Shown in pieces: positions 1 through 6,249 of a stretch of DNA of 8,220 bases. Below the pieces are notes generated by a model, which ran no database searches, had not been told where the DNA came from, and was given only the letters and a program-made list of their open reading frames with translations. The stretch covers positions 1 to 8,220 of the forward strand of contig JAPUKT010000022.1 of NCBI GenBank assembly GCA_027295555.1, written 5' to 3'. The stretch is from Deltaproteobacteria bacterium (GTDB lineage: Bacteria > Myxococcota_A > Polyangia > Polyangiales > Houyiibacteriaceae). Position numbers and translations under genes: made by a program. Numbering within the stretch: the stretch's first letter is position 1; each line of letters starts with the position of its first letter.

Positions 1-18
1 GAGGAGGTCATGCGATGA
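1..18 (+). CDS. Probable 3' end of the gene upstream of nuoM (likely nuoL), last five codons
   Basis: Frame 1 reads GAG GAG GTC ATG CGA TGA, giving a C-terminus of EEVMR and a stop. The TGA overlaps the nuoM ATG by two bases (ATGA), the same arrangement seen at the nuoM/nuoN junction. In most bacterial nuo operons the gene directly before nuoM is nuoL, so this is probably its tail. The fragment is too short to identify by sequence. The assignment is inference from the overlap and from operon order. Confidence 0.45.
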   Translation, partial: EEVMR

Positions 19-1631
19 GCACGCACATCCTCACGTGGCTCTTGCTGATCCCCTTGATTGGCGCGCTCATGGTGTTGGCGATCCCGCGTTCGAGGGAGGG
101 CACGATTCGAGGGTTCTCGATCGCCGTCATGCTGGTCGAGCTCGTGCTCAGCCTGCGCCTGCTTTGGGCGGACTACTCCACTCCTGGGTATCGCTTCATC
201 GAGCAAGTCGCCTGGGTCGAGTCTCTCGGGATCTCGTACAAGGTCGGCGTGGACGGTTTGTCCTTGTGGCTCGTGCTGTTGACCACGGCGCTCACCCCGA
301 TCGCGCTCTACGCGTCTTGGGGCAGCATCACGACGAGGATCAAGGAGTACGCGTTTTCGTTCCTGTTGCTCGAGCTCGGCATGATGGGCGCGTTCGTCGC
401 GCTCGACTTGTTCCTCTTCTACGTGTTCTGGGAGCTGATGCTGGTGCCGATGTACCTGATCATCGGCGTTTGGGGCGGCAAGGACCGCGTCTACGCGGCC
501 ATGAAGTTCTTCCTCTACACGTTCGTCGGCAGCCTCTTGATGCTGGTCGCGATCCTCTACATCGTGGCTACCTACAAAGAGCTTACCGGGCAGTACACCT
601 TCGATCTGGAGAAGCTGACGACTCTGCTGCTGCCAGCGGTTCCCCAGTACCTGCTTTTCAGCGCCTTCGCGGTTGCGTTCGCGATCAAGATACCGATGTT
701 CCCGTTCCACACCTGGTTGCCCGACGCGCACGTCCAGGCGCCGACGGGGGGCTCGGTCATTCTGGCGGCCGTCCTGCTGAAGTTCGGCATCTATGGGTTC
801 ATTCGGTTCGCGATGCCGCTCTTCCCGGTGGCGAGCCAAGTCATCGGTCCGACGCTGGCGGGCCTTGGCGTATTCGGAATCATCTACGGGGCGTATGCGG
901 CCTGGGTGCAGCGCGATTTGAAGAAGCTGGTGGCGTACAGCTCGGTGAGTCACATGGGCTTCATCCTGCTCGGCTTGTTCGCCATGAACCGGAACGGGGT
1001 GTCTGGCGCCATCCTCCAGATGATCAATCACGGCGTGTCGACCGGAGCGCTCTTCATTCTCGTCGGCGTCATTTACGACCGGCGGCACTCGCGCATGCTC
1101 GATGACTTCGGCGGCCTCGCGAAGGTCATGCCCTGGTATGCAACGATATTTGTCATCATCACGATGAGCTCGATCGGCGTGCCCGGTACCAACGGGTTCG
1201 TAGGCGAGTTCATGATCCTCGCTGGCGCGTTCTTCTCTCGGGGCCCGGTGGGCTTTGGGAACTATTGGTTCGTCATGACCCTGTTGGCTGCGACGGGGGT
1301 GATCTTCGCCGCGGTGTACATGCTTCATGCCGTGTTGCGGATGTTCTGGGGCAAGGTGACCCACGAAGAGAACGAGTCCCTGCCGGATCTCAATCGCAGA
1401 GAGGCGTGGGCGCTGATTCCTCTCGTGGCGTTGGTCTTTTGGATCGGCCTCTATCCGAAGTTCTTCCTCGACAAGATGGATCCCGCGGTCGACGCGTTCA
1501 TCACGGACTTCAACATTCGGTACCAGCAGTCGCGGGGGATTTCGAAGCCTCGATTGGCCGATTTGCAGGCCATCGATCCCGAGGAATCCGGTTCTTACGC
1601 TTTCGCGCCGTACATGGAGGAAGGCCGATGA
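15..1631 (+). CDS. nuoM: NADH-quinone oxidoreductase subunit M (complex I antiporter-like subunit)
   Basis: This is a membrane-arm subunit of respiratory complex I, one of three antiporter-like proton channels driven by NADH-to-quinone electron transfer. The 538-residue protein is almost entirely hydrophobic, with about 14 predicted membrane helices. Family landmarks are visible. Glu140 in FYVFWELMLVPMY matches the essential helix-5 glutamate. Lys225 in KIPMFPFHTWLPDAH matches the helix-7 lysine. Lys256 matches the central-axis lysine, and Glu399 in GFVGEFM the late acidic residue. The YSSVSHMGF segment is at 308-316. The ATG has a strong GAGGAGG seven bases upstream, at 1-7, and overlaps the preceding stop. 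The end overlaps nuoN by four bases, implying translational coupling. About 40 polar residues (roughly 496-538) follow the last helix, making it somewhat longer than the E. coli protein (about 509). Identification is firm; taxon-level details are not. Confidence 0.97.
   Translation: MSTHILTWLLLIPLIGALMVLAIPRSREGTIRGFSIAVMLVELVLSLRLLWADYSTPGYRFIEQVAWVESLGISYKVGVDGLSLWLVLLTTALTPIALYASWGSITTRIKEYAFSFLLLELGMMGAFVALDLFLFYVFWELMLVPMYLIIGVWGGKDRVYAAMKFFLYTFVGSLLMLVAILYIVATYKELTGQYTFDLEKLTTLLLPAVPQYLLFSAFAVAFAIKIPMFPFHTWLPDAHVQAPTGGSVILAAVLLKFGIYGFIRFAMPLFPVASQVIGPTLAGLGVFGIIYGAYAAWVQRDLKKLVAYSSVSHMGFILLGLFAMNRNGVSGAILQMINHGVSTGALFILVGVIYDRRHSRMLDDFGGLAKVMPWYATIFVIITMSSIGVPGTNGFVGEFMILAGAFFSRGPVGFGNYWFVMTLLAATGVIFAAVYMLHAVLRMFWGKVTHEENESLPDLNRREAWALIPLVALVFWIGLYPKFFLDKMDPAVDAFITDFNIRYQQSRGISKPRLADLQAIDPEESGSYAFAPYMEEGR
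1616..1624 (+). promoter_or_regulatory. Shine-Dalgarno sequence for nuoN, inside the 3' end of nuoM
   Basis: GGAGGAAGG lies three bases before the ATG at 1628, with its GGAGG core seven bases away. It decides the nuoN start. The reading frame stays open far upstream into nuoM, but only this ATG combines a good ribosome site, the ATGA overlap and a normal NuoN N-terminus. Confidence 0.75.
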
Positions 1632-3103
1632 TCAATGACCTCGTCGGATTGGAGCACCTTCTTCTAATCGTTGTAGCGGGGCTCAGCATAATGATGGTAG
1701 ACGCTTTTTCGAAGGACCAGGCCGGGCTCGCGTTGACCACCGCAATTTCCCTGTTCGCCGCCGCTGCGGTTTCTGGCATGGTCGCCGTCCGCGGAGACAT
1801 TGCGGCGCCCGAGCTGATCACACGCTACTTGGCCGTCGACGAGCTCGGCTTGTTCTTCGACGTCGTCATCTGCGTGGGCGCCGGCCTCTCGGCGCTGCTG
1901 GCCGGTGGCTACCTCAAAGAGCACGGGCTCGAACGAGGCGAGTTCTACGTGCTACTGATCTTCACCACGTTCGGTGCGATGGTGTTGGCGCGCGCAGTCG
2001 ATCTGTTGAGCGTCTTCTTGGGGCTCGAAACCATGTCCCTCGGGGCTTACGCCCTCGTCGCATACCGACGCACCAGCGCCCGAGCGGTCGAAGGGGCAGT
2101 GAAGTACTTCCTGCTCGGCTCTTTTGCCGCGGCAATTCTCCTATTCGGGAGCGCGCTGCTCTATGGGGCCACGGGGCACACCGATTTCGCTGGCATCCAA
2201 GAGGCCGTCGGCTCCGGTGCGGCTGATCCCACGCTCACCATCCTTGCGCTGGTCATGATCTTGGTCAGTCTGGCGTTCAAGGTGGGGGTGGTGCCGTTTC
2301 ACATGTGGGTTCCAGACTCGTATGAGGGCGCGGTCACTCCCGTGACCACCTTCATGTCCGTTGCGGTGAAGGCAGCCGCGTTTGCCGTGCTGGTTCGAGT
2401 CTTGGCGGGCGCGTTTGGCGACGAGGTCAGCATGGACCTCTTCACCGGTTGGACGCCCGTCATCGTCCTCTTGGCCGCCGTGACGATGGTTTGGGGCAAC
2501 CTAGCGGCGCTCGCGCAGTCGAGCGTCAAACGCATGCTCGCGTATTCTTCGGTGGCGCACACCGGGTACGTGCTCGTAGCCCTGGCGGCTACCTACGCGG
2601 TGGGGTCGATCGCGGTGAGTGCGGTGCTCTACTACGTCGCCGCCTACACGGTTTCGAACGTGTTGGCGTTCGGCTCCCTGGTCCTGATGGGGTCCAAGGG
2701 CAAGGAAGCCGTGAGCTACGAAGACTTGGCGGGCGCCGGCCGTCGGCATCCCGCGGCCGCGGTTCCCTTCGTGGTCGGCGTACTCTCGCTCCTCGGGATG
2801 CCACCGACGGCGGGCTTCTTCGGGAAGTACTATGTCTTCAGCGCGGCCGTTCAGGCGGGGATGGTCTGGCTCGCAGTGCTCGGCGTGCTCGCAAGCGCTG
2901 TGGGCGCCTATTACTACCTCAAAGTCATCGTCTACCTCTTCATGCGCGAGCCGCAGGAGGGCGCCCCCATCGCCGTTCCGATGCGCTCCGGGTATGTCAC
3001 GGTCGCCTTGCTCCTGGCCGGCCTTTACGTCGTTCTAATGGGCGTCACGCCAGGCCGCTACCTCGACCTGGCGATCTCCGCCGCCAACGGCTTCCTAGGC
3101 TAG
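1628..3103 (+). CDS. nuoN: NADH-quinone oxidoreductase subunit N (complex I antiporter-like subunit)
   Basis: This is the third antiporter-like channel of the complex I membrane arm, usually the last gene of the operon, as it appears to be here. The 491-residue product (family usually about 480-500) has about 14 hydrophobic helices. Glu134 in LGLETMSLGAYAL corresponds to the helix-5 glutamate. Lys218 in FKVGVVPFHMWVPD and Lys248 in SVAVKAAAF correspond to the conserved lysines. SSVKRMLAYSSVAHTGY (298-314) and LLGMPPTAGFFGKYYVF (388-404, Lys400) are typical NuoN signatures. The start is the ATG at 1628, overlapping the nuoM stop. The frame is open upstream to 1265, but that extension is only the nuoM sequence read out of frame. 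The TAG stop at 3101-3103 shares CTAG with the stop of the convergent radical SAM gene, so there is no separate terminator region. Confidence 0.96.
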   Translation: MINDLVGLEHLLLIVVAGLSIMMVDAFSKDQAGLALTTAISLFAAAAVSGMVAVRGDIAAPELITRYLAVDELGLFFDVVICVGAGLSALLAGGYLKEHGLERGEFYVLLIFTTFGAMVLARAVDLLSVFLGLETMSLGAYALVAYRRTSARAVEGAVKYFLLGSFAAAILLFGSALLYGATGHTDFAGIQEAVGSGAADPTLTILALVMILVSLAFKVGVVPFHMWVPDSYEGAVTPVTTFMSVAVKAAAFAVLVRVLAGAFGDEVSMDLFTGWTPVIVLLAAVTMVWGNLAALAQSSVKRMLAYSSVAHTGYVLVALAATYAVGSIAVSAVLYYVAAYTVSNVLAFGSLVLMGSKGKEAVSYEDLAGAGRRHPAAAVPFVVGVLSLLGMPPTAGFFGKYYVFSAAVQAGMVWLAVLGVLASAVGAYYYLKVIVYLFMREPQEGAPIAVPMRSGYVTVALLLAGLYVVLMGVTPGRYLDLAISAANGFLG

Positions 3104-3108
3104 AAAGC
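3090..3108. repeat. Imperfect palindrome spanning both stop codons of nuoN and the radical SAM gene
   Basis: The arms are 3090-3098 (GCTTCCTAG) and 3100-3108 (CTAGAAAGC), centred on 3099, with one mismatch. The CTAG at 3100-3103 holds both TAG stops: 3101-3103 on the plus strand and 3100-3102 on the minus strand. As RNA it would form only a weak stem of about six pairs with one mismatch and a seven-base loop, and no T-run follows. It may be a weak bidirectional terminator or simply a by-product of overlapping stops. Confidence 0.4.
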
Positions 3109-4602
3109 GATGGCCCGGCTCAGGCGGTTGCCGGGGCGGACTAGGGAGCGTCGGGGTCTGCTGGGTGGGAGCGCATCGAACGCTCGTTTCCAATCGGAGA
3201 AGCGGCCGCCGGCCTTGACGGCCTCGAGGACGGCCAAGCCTTCGGCCCGTGCGCCCTGGGCGAGGACGTACTCGATCCACGCCCATCGTGCGCTCGTGGC
3301 GCGCACGTCGACCCGGCCTCGCACCCCGCGTCGTAGCCGTCGAAGCCTTGCATCGACGAGGCTGATGCCTGCGAAGGGCTCGCCGTCGAGCGGCGTATTG
3401 CGCTTCGCCACGAAAGGCGCGACTCCGAGCGAGAGCGGAATCAAGGACGAAAGCTCCTTGCCGAGCTCGACCATTTCGTCGATGTCCTCGTCCGTTTCGC
3501 CGGGCAGACCGACCATCAGATAGAGCTTGAGGCGTTTCATCCCGTGACGCCGCGCCAAGAGGGCAGCCTGGCGCAGCTGCTCCTCGCTCGTGTGTCGCTG
3601 GATCGCGTCGCGCATCCGTTGGCTCGAGCCGTCGCTGGCGGTGGTCAGGATCCGATGGCCCCCGCGCCTCAAGGCAGCGACCAAGTCGTCGTTTAGTCGG
3701 TCGGCGCGCAGAGAGGACAGGCCCACCTCGCGACCGGAGTCCGCAAGCGCGTTCACGATTTCGGTGATCTGTGGATGGTCGGTCGTGGCGGCACCGACCA
3801 GGCCCACGCGCTTGGCGTCGTCGGGGACAAGCGAAAGTATGCGTTCTTTCTTCACGATGCGCATGCCATCGTTCGTCGACCGTCGCATCACGCAATACGT
3901 GCACCCTCGATGACATCCGCGTTCGGGCTCGATGAGGAACATGTTCCTGAGCTCGGTGTGCGGCGTCATGATCTGAGAAAACGCCGGGAGTCGTGTGCTG
4001 TCTGCTTTGTCGATCGGCGGTAGAATGTCGCCCTCAAGCTCTGGAACGAGAACGTGTGGATGGGTTGAAAGCGTCCGTAGCGCGCTGTCCTTCGAGTCCG
4101 AATCGAAGATCGTGCGGAGCACAGTGTAAATGGACTGGTCGGCCTCACCCATGACGATGGCATCGACGAAAGGCGCCAAGGGTAGGGGATTACTGAACGT
4201 CAGCGGTCCTCCTGCAAATACGATCGGATGCCGCCGCGTTCGGTCGCTCGCGAGCGGCGGGATCCCGGAAAGCTCGAGCGTCTGGATCAACCCTTCCACC
4301 TCGGGTTCGTACGCAATGGAAAAAGCGAGGACCGGATAGTCCGAGACCGGCCGCATGCTTTCGTAGGTGACCAGTGGCCTTCGAGAGTGACGCCAGGCCT
4401 CGACGTCGTCAGGGAGGAAGGCTCTGTGGGCCGCCATCCCGTCGATCGCGTTGATCGTTCGGTAGATCGTTTGATAGCCGAGGGACGACATCGCGACGCG
4501 GTAGGGGCTCGGGTACACGAGCGCGACCGATTCCGGAGCCTCCTTGTGGATGGCGCCGACCTCATCACGAAGGTGTGTGGCGATCTCTGCTCTTACGCCC
4601 AT
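3100..4602 (-). CDS. Radical SAM protein with an N-terminal B12-binding-like domain, function unknown
   Basis: This 500-residue protein has the CxxxCxxC radical SAM signature at Cys230, Cys234 and Cys237 (ERGCHRGCTYC), which would hold a 4Fe-4S cluster for S-adenosylmethionine cleavage. Residues about 25-160 resemble the Rossmann-like cobalamin-binding domain of B12-type radical SAM proteins: ALVYPSPYRVAMSSLGYQT, then FAGGPLTFSNP, then a GEADQ motif near 152-156. I see no DxHxxG cobalamin-ligand motif. The C-terminal part, with SARWAWIEYVLAQG and GGRFSDW, recalls the TIGR03960-like group, but no DUF2344 partner is present. The substrate is unknown. The ATG at 4602 is the first possible start, because an in-frame TAG lies at 4615-4617. 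It follows lepB by 46 bases on the same strand, so co-transcription is likely. Superfamily is confident, role open. Confidence 0.88.
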   Translation of the reverse strand: MGVRAEIATHLRDEVGAIHKEAPESVALVYPSPYRVAMSSLGYQTIYRTINAIDGMAAHRAFLPDDVEAWRHSRRPLVTYESMRPVSDYPVLAFSIAYEPEVEGLIQTLELSGIPPLASDRTRRHPIVFAGGPLTFSNPLPLAPFVDAIVMGEADQSIYTVLRTIFDSDSKDSALRTLSTHPHVLVPELEGDILPPIDKADSTRLPAFSQIMTPHTELRNMFLIEPERGCHRGCTYCVMRRSTNDGMRIVKKERILSLVPDDAKRVGLVGAATTDHPQITEIVNALADSGREVGLSSLRADRLNDDLVAALRRGGHRILTTASDGSSQRMRDAIQRHTSEEQLRQAALLARRHGMKRLKLYLMVGLPGETDEDIDEMVELGKELSSLIPLSLGVAPFVAKRNTPLDGEPFAGISLVDARLRRLRRGVRGRVDVRATSARWAWIEYVLAQGARAEGLAVLEAVKAGGRFSDWKRAFDALPPSRPRRSLVRPGNRLSRAIAF

Positions 4603-4648
4603 GTGCCTGTAAGCCTAGCCCCAACTCGACCGGGAGACATTCCCCCGC

Positions 4649-5401
4649 TCAGTCGACGCTGCTGCCCACGCGATTCCAGCGAATCCGCTCCCAGAGCGCC
4701 GTGCGCGCATTCTTCCACGACATGTAGATGAACAAGGCCTTGCCTTTGATGCGGGAGTTGCTGACCGCGCCGATGAGCGGATTTCGGCTGTCATTCGAGC
4801 TGTCGCGGTGGTCGCCCAGCACGTACACGTGGCCTTCGGGAACTTCGACGGGTAGTCGGTCGAGCGGGAAGTCATGTTTCGAGTGGCTCATGCGGTGCGC
4901 GACGTCGCCCACCGTTTCTTCGTAGACCATGCACGTGCTGTCGATGTTCTTCTGCTCATCTTTCGAGCAGGGATCCACTTCGACGGTTTCCAGTACTTCG
5001 CCGTTGCGGGAAATTTTGCCGCCGCGGATGAGGATCTCGTCGCCACCGACGCCGATGACGCGCTTGACGATGTCCTCGTTGTCCGCAGGGCTGTGCAGGA
5101 TGATGACATCACCCGGATTGGGCCCGCCCCAGTTGAATGTTGCCTCGTGCGTAAAAGGCAGGAACAGGCCGAACGGATACTTGGCCACGACGACGCGGTC
5201 TCCGTCGAGCAAAGTAGGCTCCATCGACGGTCCATCGATCGCGAAGGCCTCGAAGAGCGTTATGCGAATGAAGAGAGCCAACAGAAGCGCGCCTCCAATC
5301 GTCAGGAGATTCGACTTCCAGCCGTCGCCCTTTTTGGACTTGCTTGCCTTTTTGGACTTGCTTGCCTTTTTTGACGCAGCGCTGTCTTTTTCTTTGCTCA
5401 T
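4649..5401 (-). CDS. lepB: Signal peptidase I
   Basis: This membrane-bound Ser-Lys protease cuts signal peptides from proteins exported by Sec or Tat. The 250-residue form begins MSKEKD. It has a lysine-rich cytoplasmic tail (residues 10-29), one membrane helix at about 31-48, then the periplasmic catalytic domain. Ser59 in GPSMEPTLLDGD is the nucleophile and Lys113 in VKRVIGVGGD the general base. The third family box is at 196-206, GDHRDSSNDSR. Two points differ from the usual pattern: VGGD replaces the common PGD in the lysine box, and Cys145 and Cys157 could form a periplasmic disulfide. A GTG at 5440 would add 13 residues. The ATG at 5401 is preferred because a candidate promoter would start transcription almost at that GTG. 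Neither start has a clear ribosome site. The downstream neighbour is the radical SAM gene, and tsaB is divergent. Confidence 0.95.
   Translation of the reverse strand: MSKEKDSAASKKASKSKKASKSKKGDGWKSNLLTIGGALLLALFIRITLFEAFAIDGPSMEPTLLDGDRVVVAKYPFGLFLPFTHEATFNWGGPNPGDVIILHSPADNEDIVKRVIGVGGDEILIRGGKISRNGEVLETVEVDPCSKDEQKNIDSTCMVYEETVGDVAHRMSHSKHDFPLDRLPVEVPEGHVYVLGDHRDSSNDSRNPLIGAVSNSRIKGKALFIYMSWKNARTALWERIRWNRVGSSVD
5331..5366. repeat. 18-bp direct tandem repeat, two copies, inside lepB
   Basis: The unit TTTTTGGACTTGCTTGCC occurs at 5331-5348 and again, identically, at 5349-5366. A partial third unit begins at 5367 with TTTTTTGAC. On the minus strand it encodes a six-residue lysine/serine/alanine unit, giving the repeated KKASKS motif before the LepB membrane helix. 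Because 18 is a multiple of three, gain or loss of a unit would keep the frame. Confidence 0.9.
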
Positions 5402-5453
5402 TCGTGTGGATAGGCCGGCAAGCCGGGAGCGAGAGGCCACTTCGTTGGCGCGG

Positions 5454-5482
5454 ACGCTAGTCTGCGGCTAGGCATGCGTCAA
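5454..5482 (-). promoter_or_regulatory. Candidate sigma70-type promoter for lepB
   Basis: Read on the minus strand, TTGACG (complement of 5477-5482) is followed after 17 bases by TAGCGT (complement of 5454-5459). The -35 box matches consensus at five of six positions. The -10 box matches three of six, including the important first, second and last. Predicted transcription would start near 5447, about 46 bases before the ATG at 5401. It lies in the 88-bp divergent lepB/tsaB gap and nearly reaches the tsaB start. No equally good box pair was seen for tsaB. This is eye-matching only. Confidence 0.35.
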
Positions 5483-5489
5483 GCAACCC

Positions 5490-6209
5490 ATGACGACCCT
5501 CTGTATCGACACCGCAACCGAGATCGGCACTGTCGCCGTCGCTCGCGACGGTGCAGTGGCTGCGGCCGTGACCTGGCGTTCGTCTTCGCGACACGGTGAA
5601 AACCTGCTCGGGCACATCGACTCGGTATTGAGCGAAGCCGGCGTCGTGCGGAGCGAGATCGCGCTCGTCGGGGTGGACATCGGGCCCGGTAGATTCACGA
5701 GCCTTCGTGTCGGTCTGGGCACCGCCAAAGGCCTTGCGTTGGGGTTGGACATTCCGATCGTCGGAGTCAGCTCGCTGCGCGTGCTCGCTCGATCTGTCAC
5801 CGCCACCGGGCGAGTGGTGCGCGTCCCTTTGATGAACGCTTATCGAGGCGATTTGTTCGCGGCAGCGTACGTTCTCGGTGGCGACATCGACCAAGAGCTC
5901 GTGCCCCCGATATTCGGGACGCCCGAAGACGTGCTGCAGCGCGTTCGCGATGCCGTCGGGAACCGCTTGATCGCCGTCTGTGGGGAAGGAGCAAAGACAC
6001 AAGCGGAGGCGGTCGAGACGTTCCTCGGAGTGACCGCGGACGACCGGACGGACCCGGTGAAGGCCCCGAGCGCATCCGCCATTGCCGCGGAAATCGAGCA
6101 CGTCATGCACCGCAGAGGTCCGGACGACCTCGCGTCTCTCGAGCCGCAGTACCTCCGCCCGAGTGATGCAAAATTGCCTGAACGTGCACTTCGTCTTCCG
6201 AAGCCGTAG
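5490..6209 (+). CDS. tsaB: tRNA threonylcarbamoyladenosine biosynthesis protein TsaB
   Basis: TsaB is the non-catalytic ASKHA-fold partner of TsaD. With TsaE it transfers the threonylcarbamoyl group to A37 of tRNAs reading ANN codons, in the cytoplasm. The 239-residue protein opens with LCIDTATEIGTVAV, the phosphate-1-type strand of the fold. It carries the family signature GPGRFTSLRVG at 65-75 (commonly GPGSFTGLRIG), followed by AKGLALGLDIPIVGVSSL. It has the usual MNAYRGDLFAA element near 115-125 and ends with a PQYLRP motif at 219-224. Length is normal. The ATG at 5490 gives the expected N-terminus, although no good ribosome site precedes it. It is divergent from lepB and convergent with the glycosyltransferase. 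The rimI gene that often follows tsaB is absent. Confidence 0.95.
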   Translation: MTTLCIDTATEIGTVAVARDGAVAAAVTWRSSSRHGENLLGHIDSVLSEAGVVRSEIALVGVDIGPGRFTSLRVGLGTAKGLALGLDIPIVGVSSLRVLARSVTATGRVVRVPLMNAYRGDLFAAAYVLGGDIDQELVPPIFGTPEDVLQRVRDAVGNRLIAVCGEGAKTQAEAVETFLGVTADDRTDPVKAPSASAIAAEIEHVMHRRGPDDLASLEPQYLRPSDAKLPERALRLPKP

Positions 6210-6249
6210 TCGTCTTCGTACGAGTACGACTACGAGACGCCTTCGGCGT
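6189..6249. terminator. Cluster of three hairpins between convergent tsaB and the glycosyltransferase gene
   Basis: The main inverted repeat has a perfect nine-base stem, CGTAGTCGT at 6205-6213 and ACGACTACG at 6226-6234, with a 12-base loop that contains the palindrome TCGTACGA. The tsaB TAG (6207-6209) lies in the left arm and the opposing gene's TAG (6230-6232) at the mirror position in the right arm. It is flanked by two smaller stems: 6189-6203 (CTTCG/CGAAG, five-base loop) and 6237-6249 (ACGCC/GGCGT, three-base loop). No T-run follows on either strand, so this is not a classical intrinsic terminator. Its position between convergent genes 20 bp apart suggests a bidirectional end-of-transcript structure. 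Confidence 0.5.

Noticed and set aside
35..1105. 356-codon open frame on the plus strand inside nuoM
   Set aside because: It lies wholly within a strongly supported nuoM in another frame, is rich in Arg, Ala and Gly, and has no domain pattern. It is a G+C-rich shadow frame.
1265..1627. Upstream extension of the nuoN frame, which would give a 612-residue protein
   Set aside because: The added residues are nuoM read out of frame and lack membrane helices. The ATG at 1628 has a strong ribosome site, the ATGA overlap and the expected NuoN N-terminus.
3095..3916. 273-codon minus-strand frame overlapping the radical SAM gene
   Set aside because: Low-complexity Arg-rich translation in an alternative frame. 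The radical SAM frame has the conserved cysteine motif and explains the region.
4603..4648. Possible independent promoter between lepB and the radical SAM gene
   Set aside because: The 46-bp gap shows no convincing -35/-10 pair or hairpin. Co-transcription from upstream is the simpler reading.
5413..5426. Small CCGG-CAAG-CCGG stem in the lepB leader
   Set aside because: A four-base stem in G+C-rich sequence is expected by chance, and no riboswitch or attenuator pattern surrounds it.
5402..5440. GTG start at 5440 for lepB, adding 13 residues
   Set aside because: It has no ribosome site, would lie only about seven bases after the predicted transcription start, and adds no family-conserved residues. 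It is kept as an alternative but not preferred.
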